A stretch of 22,629 nt of DNA from DASPTR01 sp041481365 (GTDB lineage Archaea > Thermoproteota > Bathyarchaeia > Bathyarchaeales > Bathycorpusculaceae): assembly GCA_041481365.1 (NCBI GenBank), contig JBGPBS010000021.1:1-22629 (forward strand), given 5' to 3'. Under the pieces are notes generated by a model. It was not told the origin of the DNA. It saw only the letters and a list, made by a program, of their open reading frames with translations, and made no database searches. A program made the position numbers and the translations under genes. Positions within the stretch are counted from its first letter, which is position 1; each line of letters starts with the position of its first letter. Below, piece after piece: positions 1-7,094 of this stretch.

Positions 1-309
1 CTTTGCGGCACACGGCCCGACCCTGTTGATGCTCTCTATGCTTGCGGCAATCAAAGCCGTGGAAACGCGGTCTAGGCTGGTGGGAATTGTTATCGTGCCT
101 GTTGTCTTATCGTTTTTCGAATGTAGCTCAATCTCTATCCTGCCGATTCTGCCAGATTTTTGAAGCTCTCTAAGATCGAGTTCAGGGCCGAAGAGCCCTT
201 CTGTCTGTCCAAAAACTGCTCCGATGACGTCTGGCTTTTCAACTACTCCCTCTATGTCAAACTTTGCTTGCGTAACGTACTTTATCGTAAACGCTTGTGA
301 TGAACCCGT
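1..309 (-). CDS. dnaG: DnaG-type primase, archaeal; N-terminal 103 codons, cut by the left window edge
   Basis: Archaeal DnaG is a Toprim-fold primase-like protein, often also associated with the exosome. The frame reads TIKYVTQAKFDIEGVVEKPD, then VIGAVFGQTEGLFGPELDL, RELQKSGRIGRIEIE and, near the edge, IESINRVGPCAAK. This is the conserved N-terminal region of archaeal DnaG before the Toprim domain, which lies outside the window. The start is odd. After the in-frame TAA at 331-333 there is no ATG, GTG or TTG until about residue 90, yet a strong AGGAGGTG (317-324) sits 7 bases before an ACG codon (307-309), which matches the family's N-terminus. The start is therefore either a real ACG or an ATG with a one-base error. 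It lies downstream of the Toprim gene on the same strand but has its own leader of about 110 bases. The identity is secure; the start is not. Confidence 0.9.
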
Positions 310-316
310 AAGTTTG

Positions 317-324
317 CACCTCCT
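317..324 (-). promoter_or_regulatory. Shine-Dalgarno of dnaG
   Basis: On the minus strand this reads AGGAGGTG, a near-perfect anti-16S complement, 7 bases before the ACG codon at 307-309. It is what fixes the dnaG start at a non-standard codon. Confidence 0.7.
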
Positions 325-353
325 GTTCGATTATGTTATGGTTAGCTTTATCG

Positions 354-380
354 CGTAACGAGTAAATTACTCGGATTACG
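354..380. promoter_or_regulatory. Palindrome in the dnaG upstream region
   Basis: CGAGTAA-A-TTACTCG (359-373) is a perfect inverted repeat with a one-base centre. Outer arms CGTAA (354-358) and TTACG (376-380) extend it to 12 paired bases with a 2-base bulge. It lies between the likely TATA box (401-410) and the Shine-Dalgarno sequence, where an archaeal repressor operator or a leader hairpin would sit. The regulatory role is inference. Confidence 0.45.
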
Positions 381-400
381 AGACTACACTTTTGATACTT

Positions 401-410
401 ACTATATATC
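401..410 (-). promoter_or_regulatory. Probable TATA box for dnaG
   Basis: The minus strand reads GATATATAGT, an archaeal box A-like motif. A start of transcription about 25 bases on would give a leader of roughly 70 bases to dnaG, containing the palindrome. It overlaps no gene: the Toprim ORF ends at 422. Confidence 0.4.
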
Positions 411-421
411 ACATTTATGAA

Positions 422-916
422 TTACTGCTCTTCCTCATTAAGCTTTCTTCGAAAGGCCAGAGTTCTTCTCGCTTGGGCGCGCTTTATGGATGAGAGAGTA
501 CGCTGATGAACCACGTATTTTCTCTTCAGTGTTTCCAAGTAGGCGCCGAGGCTTTCGATGTCCTTGACTTCTTTTCCCAGAAGAGAGAACAGCTCGCGCC
601 AAAAAGTGGTGTCAGGCACGATCTTTGCCATCTCTAAGTGCTGCTTCAATAGCCTCGTCAGTTCTTTCCCTCGCCTGTCAAAGTCCAACAGGAGAATTAC
701 TTCTTCGGGCCTAGTTTTCTCGACTTCAGAGATCACATCCAAGAAAGACTTGCCGCTTTTCGCGGTTATGATTTTGCCTTCTATCGCAAGCGTTTTCAGG
801 GTTTCAACGTCTTTTTTGCCTTCAACGATTATGGGTGTCCCCTTGCTGGACTCAACCGCCAAACATCGCAGAATATGCTGGATTCTCTCTTCTCTTTCTC
901 TGAGATGATCTGACAA
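422..916 (-). CDS. Toprim-domain protein, UPF0292 family (small primase/RNase M5-like)
   Basis: A 164-residue protein with a single Toprim core: the glutamate motif IIVEGKKDVETL (Glu32) and the DxD motif VILLLDFDRRGKEL (Asp78, Asp80), the metal-binding residues of Toprim nucleotidyl-transfer or cleavage enzymes. The C-terminal third is basic and helical (KRAQARRTLAFRRK), which suggests nucleic-acid binding. Length and motif spacing fit the archaeal UPF0292/COG1658 group, whose exact substrate is not established to my knowledge. The start is TTG at 914-916, 8 bases after the tyrS stop, so it is probably translated from the tyrS transcript. dnaG, another Toprim protein, follows on the same strand. 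Family call is firm; function is open. Confidence 0.85.
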   Translation of the reverse strand: MSDHLREREERIQHILRCLAVESSKGTPIIVEGKKDVETLKTLAIEGKIITAKSGKSFLDVISEVEKTRPEEVILLLDFDRRGKELTRLLKQHLEMAKIVPDTTFWRELFSLLGKEVKDIESLGAYLETLKRKYVVHQRTLSSIKRAQARRTLAFRRKLNEEEQ

Positions 917-924
917 TGTTTCTT

Positions 925-2013
925 TTACCTGGTTATCTTAGCATTCTTTACGGCCTGCAGGCATTCTTCGGCTTCCTTGTTGCTTTCGAAGTATCGTCTC
1001 ACTGGTTCAAGTATCTGGGCTAGTTCTTCAGCGACGGCATTCTTCAGATCCTGAGGGTGTAGTCCCCCAGTCGAGTAAGCTTGTGCCAACTCTTTGAAGC
1101 TTTGAAATTCCAGTCTGCCGCCGAATTTGGCCGGTCTGTCGATGGTTAAGTTTTCTTTTTCTCTGAAGATTATGTACTTGCATATCTCCAGTATGGGGTT
1201 GTATTCCACGGTTTTCTCCGGGCAGAAGGCCCGGGATATCTTCTCTTTTATTTCTTCAGGCTTGTCATAGATGAAGATGCAGGTTTCAGGTTTACTTTTT
1301 GACATTTTTGTCGCCGAGAGGATTTCTCTTTCTCTTTCTTTTGGAATGGGCCACACAGGCGGTTTGGTCAAACCCTGTAAGTACGTGTGGTGCACGCATA
1401 CTGGTTTCCAGCACCCGATTCTTTCGCCGATTTCCCGTGCCACGACGTTTGCTTTGCGCTGGTCCATGCCTAGCTGGCAGATTTTGACCTTCATGTGGAA
1501 TATATCCGCTACCTGCATCGGCGTGTAAAAATAGTCCGAAACGTGCCTCGCCTCGGTTTCATTTCTCCCCGCGATTTCAAGGGTTCGCGTGACCCGCGCT
1601 ATAGAGAGATTCTTGGCGATTATGACAGTCTTTGCCCAATAGTCAATATCATCATACAGCTCATCTGAGTAAACGAATTCCACCTTGTCTTTCGGCACGC
1701 CTAAGGCGATCCAAGAATGCATGAACAGGTCGGCGGCTTTTCTTATCAGCTTCAGGTCTCCGCCCAGTTTGTCGTTGAGCCACGCGTGCCAAGTGGACAA
1801 GTAAGCCTTGAAATGGATGCCTGCTTCGATGAAGTCCTTCATTTTGTAGGCGCAGATGTTTCCAGTTCCAAGGTGAACGAGGCCTGACGGTTCCCATCCG
1901 TCGTAGGCGATGGGGTGTTCCTCAGTTTCTAGAAGCTGTCTCAGGTCTTCAGGCGTTATGACCTCTTCAGTCGGAGACTTGCATACGAGTTCTATTCTTT
2001 TCTCTATGTCCAA
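925..2013 (-). CDS. tyrS: Tyrosyl-tRNA synthetase, archaeal/eukaryal type
   Basis: A class I synthetase that charges tRNA-Tyr, 362 residues, the usual length of archaeal TyrRS. The HIGH-type signature is EPSGLVHLGT (HLGT at 47-50), and the KMSKS loop is intact at 236-240 (ATKMSKSKPE). Tyrosine-pocket motifs AYDGWEPSG (36-44), YTPMQVADIF (163-172) and QLGMDQRKANV (180-190) are present. The start is TTG (2011-2013), chosen because the frame begins there with MDIEKRIELV and a CTTTAAAG TATA-like box lies about 50 bases upstream. It heads a minus-strand unit with the Toprim gene (8-base gap). No anomaly seen apart from the TTG start. Confidence 0.96.
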   Translation of the reverse strand: MDIEKRIELVCKSPTEEVITPEDLRQLLETEEHPIAYDGWEPSGLVHLGTGNICAYKMKDFIEAGIHFKAYLSTWHAWLNDKLGGDLKLIRKAADLFMHSWIALGVPKDKVEFVYSDELYDDIDYWAKTVIIAKNLSIARVTRTLEIAGRNETEARHVSDYFYTPMQVADIFHMKVKICQLGMDQRKANVVAREIGERIGCWKPVCVHHTYLQGLTKPPVWPIPKEREREILSATKMSKSKPETCIFIYDKPEEIKEKISRAFCPEKTVEYNPILEICKYIIFREKENLTIDRPAKFGGRLEFQSFKELAQAYSTGGLHPQDLKNAVAEELAQILEPVRRYFESNKEAEECLQAVKNAKITR

Positions 2014-2063
2014 ACTTTATCCGCCGGTTTCGTCAACTTTCTAACGTTGTGTGCCCTAGAACT

Positions 2064-2071
2064 CTTTAAAG
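2064..2071 (-). promoter_or_regulatory. Probable TATA box for tyrS
   Basis: CTTTAAAG (self-complementary) about 50 bases before the TTG start. Initiation about 25 bases on gives a leader of about 30 bases. It also overlaps the end of the short open frame at 2079-2198 by proximity, so reading through from upstream is an alternative. Confidence 0.4.
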
Positions 2072-2078
2072 TTTTGGC

Positions 2079-2198
2079 TCATGACAAAACAGAGCTCTTT
2101 TGCTTAATATTCGCATTCTTCAGCGCATTGTAGTAATATTCCTGTTCTGCGTATCGCGGGCCTATTGTTTCCCATCGTAACCTAACACTTAACCTCAT
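2079..2198 (-). CDS. Candidate 39-residue small protein between pheT and tyrS
   Basis: An ATG-initiated frame of 40 codons. The product starts MRLSVRLRWETIGPRYAEQE and continues YYYNALKNANIKQK. Its composition is protein-like: a basic start, an aromatic YYY cluster and a basic helical end. The frame stays open upstream of the ATG to a TAG, so the start is not fixed, and I see no clear Shine-Dalgarno. It matches no family I recognise. It lies in the gap before tyrS, in the same direction, and overlaps the hairpin at 2188-2228, so the frame could equally be incidental to a structured RNA. Confidence 0.35.
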   Translation of the reverse strand: MRLSVRLRWETIGPRYAEQEYYYNALKNANIKQKSSVLS

Positions 2199-2400
2199 CG
2201 ACGGAGCGGCACGCTCTACTAGGTTAAGCTCCCTCTAGCGTGGGATGTTGGTGCCCGCGCCCACCGTGTCCCATGTTTGGGTAAACCCGCCATCACTAGT
2301 AGAACAAGCATTTCACGGCTTGTCTCTTCCGTTGGGTCCGTCTTCATGGTTTAGGCCGGTGGGATTAACCAAGGCTCGGTTCAATTCATCGCCTAGCTAA
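2130..2400. ncRNA. Candidate structured RNA region between pheT and tyrS
   Basis: This GC-rich stretch holds several strong hairpins, given here in plus orientation. CTTAACCT (2188-2195) pairs with AGGTTAAG (2221-2228), with an inner GAGCG/CGCTC stem (2204-2208, 2212-2216). An 11-pair stem with one bulged T joins 2242-2253 to 2262-2272. GGG-TAAA-CCC lies at 2279-2288, and ACAAGC/GCTTGT at 2304-2309 and 2318-2323. A TATA-like CTTAATATT at 2103-2111 would suit a plus-strand transcript. I looked on both strands for SRP RNA (GGAAG loop with AGCAG) and RNase P RNA (GAGGAAAGUC) signatures and found neither, nor a tRNA. Two short minus-strand frames (2079-2198, 2219-2347) are the competing explanation. 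Confidence 0.3.
2219..2347 (-). CDS. Candidate 42-residue ORF, doubtful
   Basis: ATG to TAG, 43 codons. The product starts MKTDPTEETSREMLVLLVMA and ends HARGSLT. It lies just upstream of the other short frame (2079-2198), which is in a different frame, and completely overlaps the strong hairpin at 2242-2272. No Shine-Dalgarno is visible and no family is recognised. I list it because nothing else explains the stretch; the RNA hypothesis is equally good. Confidence 0.22.
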   Translation of the reverse strand: MKTDPTEETSREMLVLLVMAGLPKHGTRWARAPTSHARGSLT

Positions 2401-2453
2401 TCAAAAGGATTCTTGGAAGTTAAGTGTTACCATCTTCGCCCTTGCGAGCACGC

Positions 2454-4166
2454 TTAGTAGCTGAGATTCCTTGTTTGGCCCTGTTTGATTCTGACTATCC
2501 TGTCCATGTTCAGCTCGAAGGCAGCCAGAGGATTTTCGAGTTTCCACGCGTTGAGGATTTTCGGGTGGATTTCGCCAAGGATTCCAACGTCTGTCCCATC
2601 GATCGTTGCCGCCCCTGCTCTTCCACTGATGAAGCTCTGATGTCCGGCCTCCTTCATTTGCCATTTAAGGCCCAAGTTGACGAAGAAGGCATCCAAGTTT
2701 GACTTGATCTCGCTGAAGCTGGCACCTGCATGGGTGATGGCTGAGGCCAAGCGTTCTTCATCTCTCGTCCTAGTTTCTCTCTTCTCATCTAGCAACGTGA
2801 TTTTTCCCAGTTCGAAGATTTTCTGCGGATACTCAACCGACAAGTTGTTGCTCAAAAACTCGAGCAAGCTTGGGAGAAGCCAGTTTCTCAGGCAAGTCAT
2901 GGTCTGCACTTTTGGGTTGACGATTTTCACGATTTTTTCTTGTTTACAGTTCATTTTTGTGAATAGATTCTCTTCGTTGGTCAGAGTATACGTTAAGACC
3001 TCTTGGAATCCTAGCCCTATCATAAGCTCCCTTGCTTTGTCTAGTAGCGCCTGATTCTGTGCTAGGCCGCCGGTGGTTGGCAGTTTGCGCCATAAAGGTT
3101 TGATCTTGTTGTATCCGTACGTTATCGCGGTATCTTCTACGAGGTCTATAGGGTGCATCACGTCGATCCTGTAGCATGGGACGATGACTCTAACCTTGTC
3201 AGGATCAACCTTGCTGATGCCTAGACGTGCCCTCGGAAGCAAGAGTGCGATCTGGTTCGCCGTCAATTGAAGCCCCGATACTTTGTTCACGCATTCGACG
3301 CTCAGATCCACCGTCCTATTCTCAAAATTCGGCGTGATTACTGGCTGTTTTTCCTTGGAATAGTGTATTTTCGCGGAGTATGCTTTTCCTCCCTGATCTA
3401 TCAGCGACAGAGTGACGATCTTCAGCGTGTTGAGTACTGTTTCGTGGATCGTTCCGGTCACTTCGACTAGGACGTTTTTCGTTTGATCGGTTATTTTTCC
3501 CAAGTCGCTTGAGTTGATTACTGGAGGGAATGAAAGCACTTTGTTGTCGCCGTCTAACAGTATGGGGTAAACCGGATGCTTGCTGACGATGTGGCCGTAC
3601 TCTAGACCTTTTGGATGTTTTGTCAAGATTTCTTTCAGGTTCAGTTTTTCATCGAAGGCCAGCGGGACAAAGCTGATTTCGGTTGGTTTTGCGACCGTAT
3701 AATGCAAAGGCGGCTTAATGAGGTTGAAATCGTACATTCCGATTGATGTTCGCTGTCTGTTTCTCCCGTAAGACTGGTCGAGCTTGTTCTGAAGGTGCAT
3801 GAGCCCGCGAATTATCGTGTCAGTAAGCTTGACGTTTTTGACTATGGAGCAGCCTATGTATGGCCGAATAGTCTCCAGCCTTGAGTCGACATACACTTCG
3901 AGAAGCGGCTTCCCAACCACATACTCTTTCAGACCTTCTTCTATACCTGTGAAGCCCCTCAGGGCACGGGCCAATCCTTCTACGTTCCAAATGTCAGGAC
4001 GATTAGTGTCCTTGATCTCGATGCTCATCACACCTTCTTTCTCGTCGAAGAGCTTCACTTCGCCCTTGACGTAAGCTAAGATTCCATTTGTCTCCTCCAT
4101 GTTGTGATGCAGTTGCTTCCCAAGGAGCTTCTCGAACTCTGCGTAATCAACGTCGATCGTCGGCAT
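2454..4166 (-). CDS. pheT: Phenylalanyl-tRNA synthetase beta subunit, archaeal type
   Basis: The 570-residue beta chain of the (alpha-beta)2 PheRS. The N-terminus MPTIDVDYAEFEKLLGKQL and the motif IKDTNRPDIWNVEGLARALR (about 51-70) are typical of the archaeal/eukaryal beta chain, which lacks the bacterial tRNA-binding EMAP-like N-domain. A central B3/B4-like editing region, a B5-like stretch (DLSVECVNKVSGLQL, LLPRARLGISKVDPDKVRV) and the C-terminal catalytic-like class II domain (QEVLTYTLTNEENLF, MTCLRNWLLPSLLEFLSNN) follow in the usual order. Its ATG directly abuts the pheS stop (TAGATG), with GAGGTG 6 bases upstream, so the two subunits are translated from one message in near-equal amounts. 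Confidence 0.96.
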   Translation of the reverse strand: MPTIDVDYAEFEKLLGKQLHHNMEETNGILAYVKGEVKLFDEKEGVMSIEIKDTNRPDIWNVEGLARALRGFTGIEEGLKEYVVGKPLLEVYVDSRLETIRPYIGCSIVKNVKLTDTIIRGLMHLQNKLDQSYGRNRQRTSIGMYDFNLIKPPLHYTVAKPTEISFVPLAFDEKLNLKEILTKHPKGLEYGHIVSKHPVYPILLDGDNKVLSFPPVINSSDLGKITDQTKNVLVEVTGTIHETVLNTLKIVTLSLIDQGGKAYSAKIHYSKEKQPVITPNFENRTVDLSVECVNKVSGLQLTANQIALLLPRARLGISKVDPDKVRVIVPCYRIDVMHPIDLVEDTAITYGYNKIKPLWRKLPTTGGLAQNQALLDKARELMIGLGFQEVLTYTLTNEENLFTKMNCKQEKIVKIVNPKVQTMTCLRNWLLPSLLEFLSNNLSVEYPQKIFELGKITLLDEKRETRTRDEERLASAITHAGASFSEIKSNLDAFFVNLGLKWQMKEAGHQSFISGRAGAATIDGTDVGILGEIHPKILNAWKLENPLAAFELNMDRIVRIKQGQTRNLSY

Positions 4167-5678
4167 CTAGGCCACCTCTTTCTTCCTTATCCAGTCCAGA
4201 TCCTGCGAGAAGATCTGTCGAATGTCATCTATCTTTGCCTTCATCATGAACAGGCGGTCTATGCCTAGACCCCAAGCGAGAACAGGAACCTTGATGCCTA
4301 GCGGCATCGTAACCTCAGGCCTGAAGATTCCTGAGCCGCCGAATTCGATCCAACCGTATCCTTTCTTGTAGGCGCTCAACTCGACGCTTGGCTCGGTAAA
4401 GGGGAAATAGTCAGGCTTGAATTTGACTTCGTCAGCCCCAGCGATTTCCACGGCGAACTTTTCTAAGACTCCGAGCAGGTCTCGCAGCGTCAGGTTCTCG
4501 TCAACTATTATGCCCTCAACCTGGTTAAACTCCGTCAGATGCGTCTTGTCCAGAACCTCAGGCCTGTAACAACGCGCGATCGAGAAATATCGGCCTGGAA
4601 TCTCCAGATCCCTGCTCAGAAGCGTCCTGGCGCTGAGGCATGTTCCATGTCCACGGAGGATGAGACGTTTTGCCTCTGTGTTTGAATACTTGTATCTCCA
4701 GCCGGTTGAGCCTGTTTTCCAGCCGTCTTCATGTGTTCTCTTCACATTCTCAAGCACGCGTCTGTAAGCGTCTAAGCTGCCGAATTTAGGCGATCTTACC
4801 AGATATATTCCGAAGATTTCCCGTGCTGGATGATCCTGAGGCGTGTAGAGTGCGTCAAAGTTGAAGAATGATGATTCAACGGCTGTGCCTCGCATCTCTT
4901 TGAAGCCCAGATTGACGAGTTTCTGTTTGACTTCATCCAGAAACTGCATGTAGGGATGTTTCTTGCCGGGCCACGTGTTGCTGACCGCTGCTTCGATATT
5001 GTACTCTTGTAGCTTGGCTTTTCGCCATTTCCCGCTGATTATAAGCTCAGGCGTCAGCTGCGTAACTTCAGCAACGACTTTTGCCCCTTCCTTTGACAGT
5101 CTTTGCCCTTCTTCCGTGAGCTCGACGATTCTCCTTGTTCTTTCTTCAACCTCAAGGAGTTTCCTTCCCTTCAAAACCTGAACGGCTTCTCGAAGCTCTG
5201 GGCTTAACTTCTCAATTGGTGTTCGCTTCTTTTGGTCGAGAAGCCTCAGAAGTCTTTCATCAGTTCCTTCACTTGGCTCTCCACGCATTTCCAAGGTCTT
5301 CGTCTTTGAATCCAGACCAGCCCATTTTTTGCGTTGAATCCAGCCCAAGGCAATGGGAATGAACTGTTGTTCCAAACCGGCTCCGCCCGCCACTTTTCCA
5401 ATTGAACCTCTCCCACCCTGCTTTCTAAGCGCTTCAATTACGCGTCGTTCAGGCAGCCCATGCTTCGCATAGTTTCCTCCTTCTTGAGTAAGCTTGGCGA
5501 CTGACTGCTTCTTCTCGCTAATGCACACCAGCTTTTTTTCTTGTAGTGCCAAAATTGCCCGCATCACAGCCGAATCAGACAAGCCAGTTTCAGCCGTCAC
5601 CTGATCGGCAGCCGCGTTTCCTCCAAGGTTCTTTATGGCTGAAAGCGTTCTATGTTCATGTTCTCTGAGTTGAATCAT
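4167..5678 (-). CDS. pheS: Phenylalanyl-tRNA synthetase alpha subunit, archaeal type
   Basis: The catalytic alpha chain, 503 residues from the start chosen here. The N-terminal 200 residues form winged-helix-like DNA/tRNA-binding repeats (EHRTLSAIKNLGGNAAADQV, KKRTPIEKLSPELREAVQVL), typical of archaeal/eukaryal PheS. The class II core follows: HPAREIFGIYLV, GTCLSARTLLSR, ARCYRPEVLDKTHLTEFNQVE (motif 2), FTEPSVELSAY and motif 3 GLGIDRLFMM near residue 470. The frame can begin 8 codons earlier at 5702. I place the start at the ATG ending at 5678 because GAGAGG lies 7 bases before it and it gives MIQLREHEHRT. First gene of pheS-pheT; the TATA box is at 5733-5743. Confidence 0.96.
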   Translation of the reverse strand: MIQLREHEHRTLSAIKNLGGNAAADQVTAETGLSDSAVMRAILALQEKKLVCISEKKQSVAKLTQEGGNYAKHGLPERRVIEALRKQGGRGSIGKVAGGAGLEQQFIPIALGWIQRKKWAGLDSKTKTLEMRGEPSEGTDERLLRLLDQKKRTPIEKLSPELREAVQVLKGRKLLEVEERTRRIVELTEEGQRLSKEGAKVVAEVTQLTPELIISGKWRKAKLQEYNIEAAVSNTWPGKKHPYMQFLDEVKQKLVNLGFKEMRGTAVESSFFNFDALYTPQDHPAREIFGIYLVRSPKFGSLDAYRRVLENVKRTHEDGWKTGSTGWRYKYSNTEAKRLILRGHGTCLSARTLLSRDLEIPGRYFSIARCYRPEVLDKTHLTEFNQVEGIIVDENLTLRDLLGVLEKFAVEIAGADEVKFKPDYFPFTEPSVELSAYKKGYGWIEFGGSGIFRPEVTMPLGIKVPVLAWGLGIDRLFMMKAKIDDIRQIFSQDLDWIRKKEVA

Positions 5679-5732
5679 TGCGTTTCCTCTCATGCACGGC
5701 ATAATCTGGAGTTGGTAAACTAGTTAGTCCAG

Positions 5733-5743
5733 TTTTAATAAAA
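5733..5743 (-). promoter_or_regulatory. TATA box of pheST
   Basis: The minus strand reads CTTTTATTAAAACT around this position. Initiation about 25 bases downstream (near 5712) leaves a leader of about 34 bases to the pheS ATG at 5678. Confidence 0.6.
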
Positions 5744-5783
5744 GTATGCGTGTCCTCCAATAGGCCGAACTCAGAAATAGACT

Positions 5784-5799
5784 ATTCCCTCAGGGGAAT
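5784..5799. other. Hairpin ATTCCC-TCAG-GGGAAT
   Basis: A perfect 6-pair stem with a 4-base loop in the 200-base gap between the phospholipase-like gene and pheS. It might mark the 3' end of the phospholipase transcript (gene end 5968), but no T run follows, so it is recorded as a structure only. The rest of 5744-5967 shows no gene. Confidence 0.3.
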
Positions 5800-5967
5800 T
5801 GGCGAAGCGTCTCTTCATTGTCAGCAAACACAGAAAGCATGAAGGATATTAGGGATTCCGTCCTGATGCTCAGACGTCGCCCCTCATTAGTATCTGGAGG
5901 CCACAGAAGCCGAAGAGATGACGCTTCCTCAGAGTGACTTCAAACTGTGCAAATCAGCGGATGCAAG

Positions 5968-6843
5968 TTAAAATGGTGTGCATCGAGATATGATGTGTCC
6001 TCTTCTGAAAGCCATGACTACTAAGAATGTCATGATCATGAATAGTGCTACGATGAGGTTCAGTGGATATTCTGGGACTATGGCATTTTGGTGAAATGTG
6101 TGTAGAACGTCTGCGACGAGGTTTACGGCGAGGTTGAGCGATTCTCCGCAGCGGTTCCTGAACGCTGGATTGCTCCAGTTGTAGTTTTGATCCATCCAAG
6201 TGCAACTGTAGTTGCCGTTGTCGCCGAAGGTCGTGTTAAATGCAAGTGCCAAAGTAGCATTGTAAGCTGAAATGCTGTCCAGCGTGCCGTCGAAGACAAG
6301 GTAGGAATCGAACTCGGCTGCATAACTGTTCGTCCTCTGGAGCACGTAGTCCTCATAGTCACCGTGGTGCACTTCGGCTCTCCAATCAGTGTTCTTTCCC
6401 ATCACATGCCCAAATACTCCCACATCGCAAATATAGTGAGTCATGAGCCCAAGAGTCTTCGACGCGTTGACCCAGTCCCCTGCGGTAGCGTAGTTGAGGG
6501 CCTCTTCGTATTCTTGTTGGGCCCTTACGGCTGAAGAGTCATCCTGCAGGGAACTGGTAGCGTAATAATAGACGTGATGCTTGCTAGTGTCTGCGATACC
6601 GTCAGGAGCATTAGGATTGTCAGGCAGCTCAGTGCCATACAGATAGGTGCTCAGGTTATTCGCGATGAACTGCTTCTCCCCATCTGGGAGCCAGCCTAAC
6701 GCGTGCTGTGCAATCCAGTCATGAGTGCCATATTTCGGATTTGTTGGATCGGTGCTCCAACCACCATTGCTCCAGCCGTGAACAGAAAATACCTGCGAAT
6801 AAGCCAAAGCAAGAACGATTGCCAGAAGGATTCTCCTTCGCAT
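5968..6843 (-). CDS. Secreted zinc-dependent phospholipase C-like protein with PEF-CTERM-like anchor
   Basis: 291 residues. A signal peptide (RRRILLAIVLALAYSQVFS) ends just before Trp24. A free N-terminal Trp as zinc ligand is a hallmark of zinc-dependent phospholipase C and S1/P1 nucleases. Further likely zinc ligands follow in family order: THDWIAQHAL (His41, Asp42), KHHVYYY (His89), THYICDVGVFGHVM (His136, Asp140, His146) and HHGDYEDYV (about 159-164). The substrate (phospholipid or other phosphodiester) cannot be read from sequence. The C-terminus has PEYP (257-260), a hydrophobic segment (261-279) and RR (280-281). This is the plan of archaeal PEF-CTERM sorting tails cut by archaeosortase, though ten residues follow the RR. 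Start: ATG with GGAGGA 5 bases upstream. Confidence 0.82.
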   Translation of the reverse strand: MRRRILLAIVLALAYSQVFSVHGWSNGGWSTDPTNPKYGTHDWIAQHALGWLPDGEKQFIANNLSTYLYGTELPDNPNAPDGIADTSKHHVYYYATSSLQDDSSAVRAQQEYEEALNYATAGDWVNASKTLGLMTHYICDVGVFGHVMGKNTDWRAEVHHGDYEDYVLQRTNSYAAEFDSYLVFDGTLDSISAYNATLALAFNTTFGDNGNYSCTWMDQNYNWSNPAFRNRCGESLNLAVNLVADVLHTFHQNAIVPEYPLNLIVALFMIMTFLVVMAFRRGHIISRCTPF

Positions 6844-6992
6844 CTTCGTCCTCCATTAGGCAATCGTTGGCAAGTTGTTTCATTTAGGGTTTATGGAAAA
6901 AGCTTGCTACGTTGGATCCTATGGACCTACATGTTGCTTCGAACCAATTTCGCACCTGGTCTCCCATCAGAGACTCCAACGTGCGAGCTAGT

Positions 6993-7000
6993 CTTAAATA
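6993..7000 (+). promoter_or_regulatory. TATA box of the acyltransferase gene
   Basis: CTTAAATA in plus orientation. Initiation near 7022 would leave room for the TTG starts at 7056 or 7095. The divergent phospholipase-like gene starts at 6843 on the other strand, so 6844-7055 is a shared promoter region. Confidence 0.5.
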
Positions 7001-7094
7001 GTGATCTGTCAAAGAACCGCTCAATAGATGATTTAACCCGGCCAGGTTTTCGAAGTTGGTGGAAATCGGGACCATTCGGAAAAGAGGGTCTTCT

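Noticed and set aside
2371..2397. tRNA T-arm-like GGTTCAATTC
   Set aside because: The flanking stem bases (CTCGG and CATCG) do not pair and no acceptor or anticodon arm is present.
2130..2400. SRP RNA or RNase P RNA in the pheT-tyrS gap
   Set aside because: Neither strand has the SRP helix 8 loop (GGAAG with AGCAG) or the RNase P core (GAGGAAAGUC). The CAGAACAGG on the minus strand resembles the RNase P 3' core, but no matching 5' strand of helix P4 exists.
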